A DNA stretch of 64,000 nucleotides, taken from NCBI GenBank assembly GCA_963969395.1, contig OZ017796.1, positions 30,742,243 through 30,806,242 on the forward strand, written 5' to 3'. The notes under the pieces were generated by a model that was not told the DNA's origin, made no database searches, and worked only from the letters and a program-made list of their open reading frames with translations. This DNA comes from Pseudoscleropodium purum (Eukaryota; Streptophyta; Bryopsida; Hypnales; Brachytheciaceae). This document shows positions 13,624 to 26,230 of the stretch, one piece after another; within the stretch, counting starts at the first letter, position 1, and each line of letters begins with the position of its first letter. The position numbers and the translations under genes are program-made.

Positions 13624-14069
13624 AGCTGATCGACCTGTAAAGAATTTGAGAATGCACACCCAAGCCGAGTGAGCAATCTGCAGCAATCCTTCGTGTCACC
13701 TCGCACTCCCACTTAGATTTCTTCGTCTTTCTGATTCATCGTCTTCCCCACATTCGAGCCTTCCAATCGGTGGGTTTGATGTCACGCACTCGCAATGCTG
13801 GTTGAAGCTCGCATTCCCTGTTTTGTGATTTCTATTGAGCCGTAGGGCTCACCACGCTATGCTGCTACAAGAGCTTTGCTTTTTAAAAAAAATAAATTTT
13901 TAATCAAATTGTTCGCTGGAATCTTCGGCTCATTTCTAATTGATATGGTTTTCTTGGAGAGTTTTGATTGAGACATTGATTATGATTTTTCTTGTGGTGA
14001 GTTTAGGGTTTCTTCTTCCCTGCATTAGTTTCAAAATTGAGGTGCTCTTCTTGCAGGAGAGGGAGCTTG

Positions 14070-17000
14070 ATGTCGCTGCGAGTGGCAACTCCGCTGGCAG
14101 CAGGGGCGGGTGCCCTTTTGGGAACTTCTGCTGCAGCAGCCAAGCCGCTTGCGCCTTCGATGAGTAGGGTTTCAGCGTCCGCGGATGCTCCAGTGGCTAT
14201 CAAGGGGGTCTCCTTCATTCGCCCTCACCTACGGACTCTTGCACCTTATACTCCCATCGAGCCTTTTGAGGTATCCGACTCTCCAAGTATGTCTTGCTTT
14301 TGTTACTGTCGTTGCATTGTTCGGGAAGAGTGCTGCTCTAATAACTTTCTTTTCTTAGAACATACACTGAAAACTGAGTAGTACTTTATCACATTTTCCT
14401 TTCCATGACCTTGTCGCTCTTGGTAATCATGTGCTCAATTGCAAGAGCGACAATTTTGCCGTGCACTTGTTCAGGAATGTATAGGGAATCTGACTAGATC
14501 AATGGAAATTAGCTGCCATGTGGAATGTGTTCGAGAGCAATTTTGAGGTTTTGCTTCTAGTTTTATTCTAATGCTCACCAGTAATGTGCAGATATTGTCG
14601 GCTAGACTAGGCAGGCTTCCCGAAGATATTGTGAAATTAGATGCGAATGAGAATCCTTATGGACCACCTCCTGAGGTATGTCTCCATCTTAACTAGTATG
14701 TTTCGTAATTTCTGTGTATTATGACTGAGCAGTTCTCTTGGAATTTTTGTTAAATGAATCGTAGCTCATAGCTTAAAGAATTTTGTAAACTGTGATATTT
14801 TTTATTTGTGTCATCATTTAAGCTACGCTCTTTATGGTGTCCTGATTATCATCATATTTGCTTGACGTGCATCATGTGGATTTTGGCAGGTTTTGGAAGC
14901 ATTGGGCAGCATGCAGTTCCCTAACATATATCCTGACCCAGAAAGTCGCAGGTTGAGAGCTGCATTGGCTGAGGATACAGGAGTCGGAGCTGAACACATT
15001 CTGGTCGGTTGCGGTGCAGATGAGCTTATTGACCTGATTATGAGGTAATCATGTGGATGAGCTTTACACATAGATTGACTTAGCTGCACTTTCATTAGAC
15101 CCATTTGTTTAGTAATTACATCCTCCTATCTTGGAGTGTCAGTCGTAAGATGGAGAAAGGACTGTTGTGCTTTCCCATGATATCAGGCTTTATGATGTTC
15201 CTTGAAGTCTATCTGATGCAGTTCCTTGGACTTGTGACATGTTTGTGAATAGGTGTACACTAGATACTGGTGACAAGATACTGGACTGTCCACCTACATT
15301 CACCATGTATGCATTTGATGCTGCTGTGAATGGGGCTTCAGTGATCAAAGGTGCTCTTTTGGTCTTCGTTTCTCCCTGTATTCTTTTCTGAGCTCTTTTT
15401 ATTTTTATTTATTTATTTAATTTATTGTAATTGCCACACCATATATACTTATCGGATTTTAGGTGACTGTTGTTAGATTAAAATCCACAGTCGAGCTTGT
15501 AACTGTAATTTTTGCTTCCTCTTATCAGCAAATCGTGGCCTTCAAAGAGCTGATATTCCCTTCAATTTTTCTATGTGAATTGCATAGTTCCTAGATTGCC
15601 AGGGTTTGGATTGGATGTGCCTGCCATTGCTGAAGCTGTGCGTCGGGATGAGCCGAAGATAGTCTTTCTGACTTCGCCCAACAACCCTGATGGATGGTAA
15701 TTCCCTTCTGGATGCTCTACAATTATAAGATATGTCATAGCTTCTTTTACGGTGCAGTAATGCAAAGGCTACCTTGTTTATTGATTGCAAGTTTATGGGC
15801 ACTATCGCAGTTTCTTTATTTCTCAACATGAAATCGGAGTCTGAGAAGAAGATAGTTTATCTCCTCTGTTGCTTGCAAACAATTATTATCGTTTGTAGTC
15901 AACATGTATCCTATGTTCTACGAGACTTTCAATTACAAGAGATACAACTGTTCGTGTAGTTTGGTATCGGATGAGGAATTGAAGACAATATTGGAGCTGC
16001 CCGTCTTGGTAGTCCTGGATGAGGCCTATGTGGAGTTTGCCCAAGAGCCCTCTCGAATAAAATGGGTAACAAAGTATGAGAATCTTATAGTTCTGCGCAC
16101 TTTCAGTAAACGTGCTGGTAAGAATCATTGCACGCCATACTCTAATATCATCTGGATCTCCAACCTACTGCAATTGGGTTGAAAGCTGATATTATGCTAT
16201 TAAGTGCTTTCTGGATAGATAGGGTACTCGATAAAGAAGTAATTTCGAATCTTGCGTTATGAGGTATTGAGCTTTGTATTGAGTTTTTAGTTCTTTTGAG
16301 CGAATTCATTTTACAACCATATGCACCTGTTGATTGCGGTCACTGTAATGTAGAAAGGTTGCTCTAATTCTTGTGACATTCTTTGCGTTAGTAAAGATGT
16401 ATCATAGTCCTGTAGGATACTCTTTAACCAAGGTACTTTGCCAAAAATATTGGACGAGTCCCATCACCAAGTTACGTTGCCAAAAATGATTCAATGTTTA
16501 GATCAATGGGTGCATTCTTCATTTCTTTGCAATCTTGAAAGTCATCCATTGACCACTTTTTGGCCTCAGCCTTCATCCAGGGTTGAGTTCTTCATATTCC
16601 ATTACTTTGGTACTGGCGGTTGAGGTATGAAAACATCGTTGCAGACCAAAATACTGTTCTGTCAAAGTATTTCTCTTTAACAAGAAAAAGAAACATGGGA
16701 TTGAGCAGGCTTAGCAGGTCTGAGAGTGGGCTACGGCGCATTTCCATTAGCCTTGATTGAGTACTTATGGCGGGCCAAGCAGCCTTACAACGTCTCTGTG
16801 GCTGCTGAAGTGGCTGCATGTGCAGCTCTCACCAATCCCACTTATCTCGAGGTAAATTCATGTTCAAAGTTGTAACAGTTTGTGAACTTCACCATTTAAT
16901 CGTAATATGCGTCTTAATGCATGCCAGTGATCCCAAGTCGGTTTAAAAGTTTCTCATGGTGGGCTGTGCTTCTACTTCAGAACGTGAAGAATGCATTAGT

Positions 17001-17402
17001 GGAAGAAAGAGAACGGATGTTTGCTAAACTGAAAGAAATTCCTTTTCTGGAGCCATACCCAAGCCATGCGAATTTCATCCTATGCTCTGTAACTGGGAGC
17101 AAGAGTGCCAAACAACTGAAGGTAAACGAACTAAACTCTACTATATCTGATCTTATTCTTATATTTTAATTTTTTAGTTTTTTCTCATTATGTGAAGAAT
17201 ATTTGCAATACACTGAGAAAGAAAGAACCTTGGATCATTACTTACGTGTGCAACTTTGTTGTACTATGTATAGGCGGCCCTTGCCAAGGAGGGAGTAATG
17301 GTTCGTCACTACGAAAAGGCTGAACTACAGAACTATATTCGAATCTCGGTAGGGAAACCAAAGCAAACTGATGCTGTGCTAGCAGCGCTTGCTAAACTGT
17401 AA
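14070..17402 (+). CDS. HISN6: Histidinol-phosphate aminotransferase, chloroplast
   Basis: Catalyses the PLP-dependent transamination of imidazole-acetol phosphate to histidinol phosphate in plastid histidine biosynthesis. Nine coding exons with GT-AG introns: 14070-14270, 14592-14675, 14890-15044, 15253-15350, 15588-15696, 15960-16117, 16709-16851, 16981-17121, 17274-17402. All phases join to a 405-residue protein, the usual size. The first ~45 residues are rich in Ala, Ser and Arg, as in a transit peptide. Motifs are [10 protein letters not shown] (start of the mature core), SPNNPDG (about 209-215), [10 protein letters not shown] (Asp236, Tyr239) and RTFSKRAG, where Lys266 should bind PLP. 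The C-terminal RISVGKP carries the phosphate-binding Arg. The ATG follows a good 3' splice site (TTCTTGCAG, 14048-14056), so a 5'-UTR intron is likely. Exon 5 ends in a split codon that gives PDGC rather than the common PDGS. Confidence 0.95.
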
Positions 17403-17583
17403 CGATAATGAACTATTTTTCTATTTATATCATCAGATTGAATTTACTACATTGTATTTTCTATTCTGCATTCCTTCAAATTCAATGCAGACAAAGTACG
17501 GTTCAAATTCAATCCAAGACAGAGTAAAGTTGTATCTAGTGCACTTTGATTAACCCTAAATGGACATTGATTGAAACAAAGAA

Positions 17584-17702
17584 CACCTATTGGTCCAATA
17601 ATTGGAGTATTTTGGTGACTACTTTGGTCATGTTAACTGTAGAAACAAACAATGCACCTATTAGTCCAATAATGAAAGTATTTTGCTGATTACCTTGGTC
17701 AA
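17584..17702. repeat. Tandem ~47-bp duplication downstream of HISN6
   Basis: The unit starting CACCTATTGGTCCAATAAT at 17584 recurs, somewhat diverged, at 17655 (CACCTATTAGTCCAATAAT). Both end in TTGGTCA. It lies about 180 bp beyond the stop codon, in probable 3' UTR or just outside. Confidence 0.7.
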
Positions 17703-18241
17703 GGGGGCTGGGATTTTCCAGGGTGGAAAGGTTCTGGCCTCTTGGGAACTAGTTGTGAATTTTAAGTGGTTACGATATTTACCTCTGAAATTGTTCCCAC
17801 ATTCTGAATATTGATAGCAGCAACTCTACTTGAGAGGACGTTTTAAAAGGGGGACATTTTTAGTAACATCTTTAACCTGTAAAGTACTAATTCGAGAAAC
17901 AAACCTAACTGAGAGGAGATCTGCCACAAGCTTAATAGCAAGCTCTCATTGAGCCACAAATGAGTGCAATAGTAGCAGTGAAACGAGGGTCAATACCAAC
18001 ACTTGGAAGTGCCAGATGGACAATTCATTTCCGAGCAGAAGAATGAACTTGAACGTGGGGTGCACACTTCATGCATGCCCGGAGCCACACAAATTTCACC
18101 GTTTCAAATGTGTTATCAAATTCTCTGCGGCTCTCTAAACAGATTCCAGAGAATTCAGAATGATTTCTAAAACTCTATCTACACCAAATATGCTATACAC
18201 TATGCACGCCAATAGACTTAATTTATGACCAGCGTGGAAGC

Positions 18242-20702
18242 TCATTGCACATTTGTAACCTGTGACCACTCTCCGTCCACCTCTTCTTTCCATAACGTCA
18301 CCTTGTTGCTAGAGTCTGATACAGCTAATATATTTCCTGTCAAGGACCAGCTTACCCGCCAAACTGCGGTCTTAAAGTCATTCAAAGTCAACGGCTGCCA
18401 CTGATCCCCATCTTTCGCCTGAGATTCAAAAGTTCATTAGCGGAAGATATCAGTGAAAAAGCCAAGAGGCAGAAACAGACGAACAGAGTCTCTGCATAAA
18501 GAAGGGACAAGACAAATATACAAGATCCGCCAGTGCAGACCCAGGGTATTAGAAGGTACAAAACAACTAAGTCCTGTACGATGTATACAGGATCTTTGTG
18601 TATATCTCAATACCGTTAGTTTATATATAAACCCTTGAGGGACCCCATTTTCATAAATTTGGATTAGACCCCAAGCAGGATGGCCTGCAAGTCCTAGCAG
18701 CCATTCCAACCTTATCACAGACCCTAATCACTCTGGATGAAACCGAATTGTGATTGATAAGAATCTCTCCAAACAAAACCCTAAAGCCAGGATTGGGGTG
18801 TCTTCAAGCCATCGGTCCGGAAGACAAAACTCTATAGTATGTTGTGTTTTGTCCTCCGCGACCCTAAAGTACAATCTGACCAAAGACAGGATAGGAAACT
18901 CCTTAAGTGTAACAAATGCAGCATCATGCACACCACTAAGACAGAGGATCCTCTGATGTAGAGATCTTAGCATCACCAACAATCTTACTCTAGAGAAACT
19001 CAAAAGCATTAGCATATAGCCAACCCCCAGTACCTGAGTCCAGATGACAACCGTCCCATCCTGAGATGCACTAGCGATGGTGGACCTCACGAGCCCCAGA
19101 TTCGGTGCCCACGCCACGTCCCGCACCCAGTCAGTATGCTTGGAAAGAGGAGGAAAGCAATCCAATTTCCAGCTGTTGTTGATAAACTTCCACACCTTCA
19201 CTGTATTGTCACACCCACCGGAGACCAGCTTCTGAACAGACCCAGGGTCGGCTCCAATGAGTGACCCCGGAGCACTCGCCGGTGCCCAGGACACCGAAGT
19301 CACCCCCACAGGATGAGCCTGCTCAATCTTCACCTTCTCCCAGGACCCGTCCGGTTTATTTGTGAGAACAGATATTGTGCCATCGGAGGATCCACAAGCG
19401 AGGCACAGCCCAAATTCCTGGGGCGCCCAGCAGATGCTGTTTACTGATGACTCGTGTTCTTCGAATACCTGTGGCCATGGTAAGGAGTCATTTGTAAGCA
19501 AGTGATTGCAAACCAAAATTTAATGTTCTCTCAAACAGCTGAAGGCAAATGAATCCAAAACAAGCGGCATCCAAAAGAGTTGATTGCCAGCCGAGTCTTT
19601 ATGCACTTTCAAATTGCTCGAGGTAAAATCGAATCCAAGAGAGATGGCACCCGAAATGCTACTACTAAAATTAGCACCAAAATGGAAGCATAAAGTCTCG
19701 AATCCATCACAAGCTTTCAGAAAAAAACAAAAGAAAGTTGAAGAGATCTTTGAAGCAATCAATGGAAGACTTTCAGAGTTCAAAGATATCTGAATAGTCA
19801 AGTGCCGACATCGAGTTGCCTATGATTTCAACCTTAAAATTCTATGACATAATCTTGTAGTATCAGAAAAACATGAGACATTGGCGAGATCAACAAAATC
19901 TCTACCTCAAGTATATTTTAAAACCCGAAGGTCACGGAGATTAACCCCTAGGAGAGCCTAAAGTAGTCTGTCCCACAATAATCACAAACCCTACGATCAC
20001 TCCTCACTCTGCTCCGCAGGGTTTTAGAAGAGGAACTTGATGCTGGGATCAAGAGGGCTTGGAGGAAGAAACAGTACAGTATGTTGGGTTTCCTCCAGAG
20101 GCACCGTGGTTGGAACCAACCATATCGCCCCTCAGCACTTCTCATCTTCAAACGAAACGATGCAATGACACAATGCACTATGTTTGCAAAGAGGCTCGAT
20201 CAGGGAAACTCATTCAAGAGAGTATACGACATATGAAGACTTAACGTGTGTCCCAGGTATCACCCCAAACCCTAATTCTCCACTGAAGACTTTTCAAAAC
20301 CCTACGAGAAACCTCGGTCCCAAAATCCCTGGATCGGAAGAAACAAACAACAAAACAACAAATCAGGAGATCGGAAAAACCCTGAACCTGATCCTGCTGC
20401 CACTCATTCTCGGCGCCTTCTCTCCAGATGACGACCCTGCGGTCATACGAGCAGGAGGCCAGAATGCTGCCGAACTTGGGATGCGCCCACGCGACCTGCC
20501 ACACGGGTCCCTCGTGCCCGGACAAGGTGGCCAGCGCCGACGCGGGGACGTCCGCGGTGCCCACGGCGAACACCTTGATCAGGCGATCGGAGGAGCAGGA
20601 CGCTAGGCGCTTGCCGTAGTAGTCCACGGCCACGTCGTGCACCACGTCCTGGTGACCCGACTCCACCACCTGCTCGGTTCCCAAGTCCGTCACGGACCCC
20701 AT
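18242..20702 (-). CDS. SEC13: SEC13, COPII coat and nuclear pore WD40 protein
   Basis: WD40 beta-propeller protein that forms the outer COPII cage with SEC31 and is also part of the Y-complex of the nuclear pore. Three exons on the minus strand: 20702-20388, 19468-19034 and 18418-18242. All introns are phase 0, giving 308 residues, close to the ~302 of other plant SEC13s. Exon 1 carries blades with [19 protein letters not shown] and [13 protein letters not shown]. Exon 2 has [45 protein letters not shown] and [14 protein letters not shown]. Exon 3, short but clear, has [20 protein letters not shown] and VTLWKEE before TGA. The donor of exon 1 was set at CAG|GTTCAG, because it alone keeps phase with the strong acceptor before [11 protein letters not shown]. 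The gene converges with HISN6, 840 bp apart. Confidence 0.93.
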
Positions 20703-23647
20703 CGCGCAATGCGGAAGCGCCCGTGAGCGATCTCGACACAACAAAAGGTTACCACCACCCGAAGCTCCTGCAGCCAATCCAGCACCAAAAGATGAAGGAG
20801 CTAAATGTGAGGATGTGTGCAAAGGGGGATCCCAAGGGAAGTACACGGGGTGAGGAAATGGGAGTACCAACAGTAGAGAGATGCAGCTGCGAGGGTGCAA
20901 GCAAGCGAAAACGCAGAGGACTGCAGGAGTGACGGAGTCTAGTGAGAGAGAAGAGGCTGTAGCTGCGGGGGCACCTACCTCCGCTATAGGGTCCCAATTC
21001 CAACACTCCCACCCATCACCGTGGGGAAGACTCCAGGGATTTCACTTCCATTTTCCAATGTAAGGTAAGCGGGACGCTTCACACGCCTTTGGGCCAATCA
21101 CAAGTGAAGATATCAAGCCTCTTAGATAACAAATTGGCCCAGCTTTTATGTGTAAAGCATTCTTATTGTATCTTGCACTAGCATTTAAATGAAACACGAG
21201 AATGAAAATCAAGGTAGTTGAATTATTGCATGATCACTTGCACAATCAAAGTTTGCATGCTTATTTCCATATAAATTTGCACCTCTTTTCCTAAATTTCT
21301 AGTAAGTTTTTTTGTAAGTCTTTTTTTGGCAAAAAATTATATTCAATATAAAAGTAGCTTTCAATATGTAGCCTTGGATATATTATGATCAAGTTTCAAG
21401 CAAGTCTCAAGGACTACAAGTTCTTGAATTTTAAGTGAGCTTAGTTATTGACCATTGATTTCTACAATAATTGTGATCCCATTCAAAAATCACCCCCCTA
21501 TGTATTCTTGCCTAAAATGTACTTTTGTTATTCATGAGAGCCTAGGTTTGCTTTCAAATACATCTATTTTGAAACTTTGTATTCTCTTCATAAAGTATGT
21601 AAAAATGCATATGTAATTAGGCGATTCAATAATAGAAACAATGCTTCATTGCTTATTCGGATGCAAATAGGTGAAGTCACTTGAATTGCAATCTTGATTG
21701 AAGTGATGAAGCTACTTACATATTTATATTTATATTATGATTATAGGACATATTCTATTACTATGTAGCAACACCAAAAATGTTTCATCAACCTACAAGG
21801 TTTTGTTGAATTTAAGTTGTAGGGTTAGTAAGAATGACTGATCAGTGAAAAATATATGGATAAAAATGTGACATAAGAAATTGTGGCAAATGAAATCATA
21901 ATATAATATACATTTAATATAATAGATTATATTTTCATCTTTTGCAATAATCTTTTTTATCTTTTTTAATACATCCATTATTTTGTCATGAATATAACAT
22001 GCTTAATTAAACTAAAAGCCTCCTACATAACCTAAAGAAAATCCCTAGAGGCATCTAGGAATGAGTTCAAATCTTCAAAAAGAATGTTCCTTCAAGAAGG
22101 TGAAGTGGCTACACTTCTTTAACTTGTAAAAAAGATTCTTAGAACTTCGTTATTCCTATATTCTTGGGTGCTTCAGTAATTTCTACGGATCCATCCTTTA
22201 ATGGTTTGAAATGTTATCAAATCTTAAGAAATAGATTGTGTTTCCAATTATTAACTTATTTTTATTGCCTAATTTTACTCTTTATTTAATTATAATAATT
22301 TTTTCATATATATGTAACAATACAAAGCATCATACATGTTTAGTATTCTAAATCACCATCTTAATTCTTACAACTCTAAATGTAAATTTTTAAATATATT
22401 TTCATACAGCACAATATTATTTTAATATTACAAGATTTCAATCATATATTTGGATATGTGGATCTCATACCCAAGATTTCTAAATGCTCATTCAAAACAT
22501 TCACAATATAATACCAATATATAATTGATTCAATGCATGGTTTTCATTTAAAGAATTGAATTTGAAGTATAGGAGTTATGTAGGGATAGGGTTTGTTGGA
22601 TTTAGAATTGGTGTGTGATTGCAACAAAATCTTGTCGGTAAATTGTAGCTTTAAAAGTAGTACTAGAAGTACAATGGATTGTTGAAATAAGATAATTACT
22701 TAATTAATCTTATAAGACAGGAAAAAATAAAAATGATATTCCAAAAAATTAAGCTTGAGATTTTTTCTATAAATTCTACTAAAAATAATATGTTAATGAA
22801 GTTTTGAGAAAACAAGTACTTTGATGTCTTGTTACCTACAAAAAAATGAAAAAAATGAATAAAGGTAAAAAAATTTAGCCATTCTTAAGAACTTATTGGA
22901 GATGAGACTTTGCTAACTAAATAAATAATAGAAGATTTCTTTGAATTTCTAAAAATATTCATACAAGGGAGTCTTTTTTGCACCCACATAAAGAACATGA
23001 ATATTTCTATTCAATTTTTTTTGTAATAACTTACATTGAATGTAGGTAAATATCCTAAAAATATTAGCCTTAACTTGGAATACTTAAAAATGTTGAAATT
23101 TGCGATGAAAATTCAAAATTTAGCATAATAACAACATTTTATTTTATTTTTATTTTTATAAATATATATATATATATATATATATGATTCTTCAAATAAA
23201 AACAAAACATTACTATTCAAAAAAATCCATCCATTTTGACAACAAGAGTCTTTCTTCAATGAGTGAGCAATTCAAAAATAATATGGTCTTAAAGCAATCA
23301 TTTACGAGCTATTTTGCTTTTTCCATAGGCTTTCATAGATTGTAAGATTTTTTTATTTATTTTTCAAAAAAAACTAAATGGATGTGGCATTTAATACAAG
23401 TGGTTTCATAATTTTTCAAGTAATATTGAATTAGTTATGATTTTTTAAAGTTTTCAATCCTAAACACCTATTTATGATAGTAGGTTTGACAAAATCAATA
23501 CATATGTGGCTTATAAAGGGAGATGAAGAAACCAAAAATTAAAGCTTCTCTTATAGCCCTGTGGATATCCCTATTCTTTCCCCTCTCGAATGAAGCCATT
23601 CTAGAGAGATCTCTACAAGGTCTACCTACTACAAATTCTATTGGAAT
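20703..23647. other. SEC13 5' region, then AT-rich intergenic DNA
   Basis: The first ~350 bp is GC-richer with CT/GA-rich stretches and is the likely promoter and 5' UTR of SEC13. From about 21.1 kb the DNA is AT-rich with no supported gene. A (TA)n microsatellite lies at 23162-23185. Confidence 0.6.
23162..23185. repeat. (TA)n microsatellite
   Basis: About twelve uninterrupted AT dinucleotides. Confidence 0.9.
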
Positions 23648-23800
23648 CATGGTTGTCATATTGGACAAGTTCCTATTCATTTCATGTCCTGTAGGACGAG
23701 TTATTATTCTTCAAATGTACCTCTTTGGTACATTTGATGAATAATAACTCGTCCTACAAGACATGAAATAAATAGGAACTTGTCCAGTATGACAACCATG
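23648..23800. mobile_element. Foldback MITE (TIR CATGGTTGTCATA)
   Basis: A 153-bp element that is almost one perfect hairpin. Arms of about 70 bp start CATGGTTGTCATA and end TATGACAACCATG, around a loop near 23724. The flanks are ATTGGAAT (23640-23647) and ATTGGGAT (23801-23808), an 8-bp target duplication with one mismatch, as for hAT-type insertion. It shares its terminal repeat with the 31419-31709 element. Confidence 0.85.
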
Positions 23801-23859
23801 ATTGGGATTAGCAAATCATCATAATATATGCAAATTTTGTGACTCGTGGTTGGTAGGGA

Positions 23860-24207
23860 CAGGGTTGACAGGACGGTCGGACGTCCGGACGCTGACGCTG
23901 TGTCCGCAGCGTCCACCGACATTCGCAAGTCTAGCGGACATAGTGTCCACCTGAACCACTTGACTGCTCCGACCATTGACCATCTTCCTCGTTCGCTTCC
24001 TCGACCGCCCTATTCCAACCGTCCCGCTGTCGCCTGTCCGCCCATTCCGTCCGCCCATCTCATCCGCCCCGCCCGTCTGCCGCGGCTGAGGCGTCTGCTT
24101 TCCGACGGCGGAAAGGACGCTGCGTTTGTGCGGACGGACGTCCGACTGTCCGGAGGTCCAGGTTACGGACGCCTTTTTCGGGCAAACGTAGAGATTCGTC
24201 AACCCTG
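23860..24207. mobile_element. GC-rich hAT-like MITE (TIR CAGGGTTGAC)
   Basis: A 348-bp GC-rich island in AT-rich DNA, with perfect terminal inverted repeats CAGGGTTGAC / GTCAACCCTG and a perfect 8-bp target duplication GGTAGGGA (23852-23859 and 24208-24215). CAGGG ends with 8-bp duplications are typical of hAT elements. The interior has subterminal GTCCGGACGTCC-like palindromes that could be transposase-binding sites. Two overlapping ~130-codon ORFs on opposite strands are products of its base composition and not genes. The intact duplication suggests a fairly recent insertion. Confidence 0.9.
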
Positions 24208-26230
24208 GGTAGGGAGTATATTTTGGGGAGTTGTGTGACTTGTGATTGATTGAAAGTATGTTTTATGGAGTTGTACTATTGAGAATGCAAGTAACCATTT
24301 CCTTTCCATTGGATAGATCTTGAATCAAGGTGTCATTCAACAACAAAGCTGCACGAAATGCTCTTAGTATGGGAATTTTCAATAAGTAAGAAGTAACAGT
24401 CTTTAAAATGACCATACTTATATTCAATCAATTTTTAAATTTTACATTCTTCAAAAAAAATAGTTGGCTTACTAACTTCTTATTTAAATACATAAATGTT
24501 CATCTATCACTATATTTAAAGATTAATTGACAACATGCTTTAACCATTTACATTTAAACTTTAAAGTGATTTTTGATATACTTTAAATTGCTCTCACTTT
24601 AACTTCAACTCATATTCATTTTAAGACCACGTTGTGTTCATTTAATATTTAATCATAGGGACAATTTGAAGAGGATGGGCGGTTTAAGAGTTGACTATTA
24701 GAGTGTGGACTATTTTACTCACATAATTGATTAGCAATTTAGCACTTAACAAAGAACAATCTCAAAAGTTGAACTTTTGTACATCATGATTGTCAGTTGT
24801 TCACATTAATTTTGCAAAGACTGTTGATATGAAGTATGTGAAACCTTTGAAAGATAAGATCAAAAAATTTAGTTGAAAAATTTGCAAATGAAGGCTATTG
24901 TAAGTTATATTCAAATCGTTGATTACCAAGTCCACCCTTAATTATTGATTCAATATTGTAATTAATTGAAGTGAAAAACGGTGCACCAGCTAGCTTTCGC
25001 CACATGAACCAGACTTCAAAAGAATTTCCTGAAAATTTAATCTCCATTGCGGTGTGAAAATGATGCATTTAACAATTAATGCAAGCTTTCGGAGTTCAAT
25101 GAAACCGTTTACATCTGAAACTGGGAGTCTAATAGGGCACTAAGTTACATGCCCTGCTCATATTGAATCCTCTAGATGTAAAATGCACACATTGTGTACG
25201 TGATTCCACACTGTCACAAGTGGTTTAGTTGTACGTCAATTTCAAGTGCCTTTCCGATTGAATTCAAGCAAGGAAATGAACTCCTGAATGCATTAAATTG
25301 CATCTTGCTAATCTCACCTTGCTTAAGCAAACATTTACTAGATCTCTCGGTCATCAGCTTATAACATGATCGATCACGGACGCCTTCACCATCAACTCGT
25401 GACTTCTCATCGTTCTTAACTATTTGAACTCATTTAGGGCACTCTGAACAGTTCCACTATTTCCAGATTAGAAGACATGGACTCGATCAAGTTATACGTG
25501 GGTAGCTTTCATCGAAGTAGCTCACCAAGGTACCTTACATATACACGCTTTTCGAAGCTGGGTGATTCAATTCGAGGCTAAACTGCTAAAGTAATTAACG
25601 TCAATTTCGTTGAATTGGTGATATTTAATAAAACAAAACTTGTGACACATATATTTACAAAGGACTAGTTTCAGGCCACAAACTAGGATAGGTATAGATT
25701 TCAGTTTAAGGCCGAGCGAATGAACTGGGCCAACGTAACAATATCGCCAATTTTACGAAATTGACGTTAATTATATTTGCATACGAATCAATGTCCGTTT
25801 CACTGTCATTCCAAAACCATTGCTTTATTCAAATGGGCAGAACTCACGACCGTACATGACAGCACTCAACAACCAAAGTATTTTAGGGGCAGCATTTTCC
25901 TGCCCTCGATCACTGGAGTGCATGCAAACGGAGCGATCAGTAACCACCGGAAAATGAAAACTAAACCGGGAAGGCGCGGCGGGAACAGCTCCGCATTCTG
26001 TTAACGTACGATCATCCGCACTCACAAGCTAGCATCTACATACGTACAACCTCACTTCTTGTTCAAAAATCTAGACATACAAATATATGACAGACGTCAA
26101 ATCCAGACATATCAATATACCGATATATTATCTTGACAAATCAATATTATCTAGATGGCATACCTAGGCATACCAATAATATCTAGACATGATATCTAGA
26201 CACATCGATGTTAATATCTAGACCTGATAT
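24208..26230. other. Intergenic region 3' of the HsbA-like gene
   Basis: No gene is supported. Blocks at about 24720-25010 and 26000-26115 are repeated, diverged, at 30789-31036 and 31170-31290. From about 26070 to 26230 the motif TCTAGACAT / ATATCTAGAC recurs many times, probably in the 3' UTR of the HsbA-like gene. Confidence 0.6.

Noticed and set aside
20443..20739. 98-codon minus-strand ORF and several plus-strand ORFs at 20.2-20.9 kb
   Set aside because: Other frames of the GC-rich SEC13 exon 1.
23819..24238. Overlapping ORFs of 127 and 130 codons on opposite strands
   Set aside because: They lie in the GC-rich MITE at 23860-24207, which lacks stops by composition. The proteins are low-complexity Arg/Pro/Ser with no domain.
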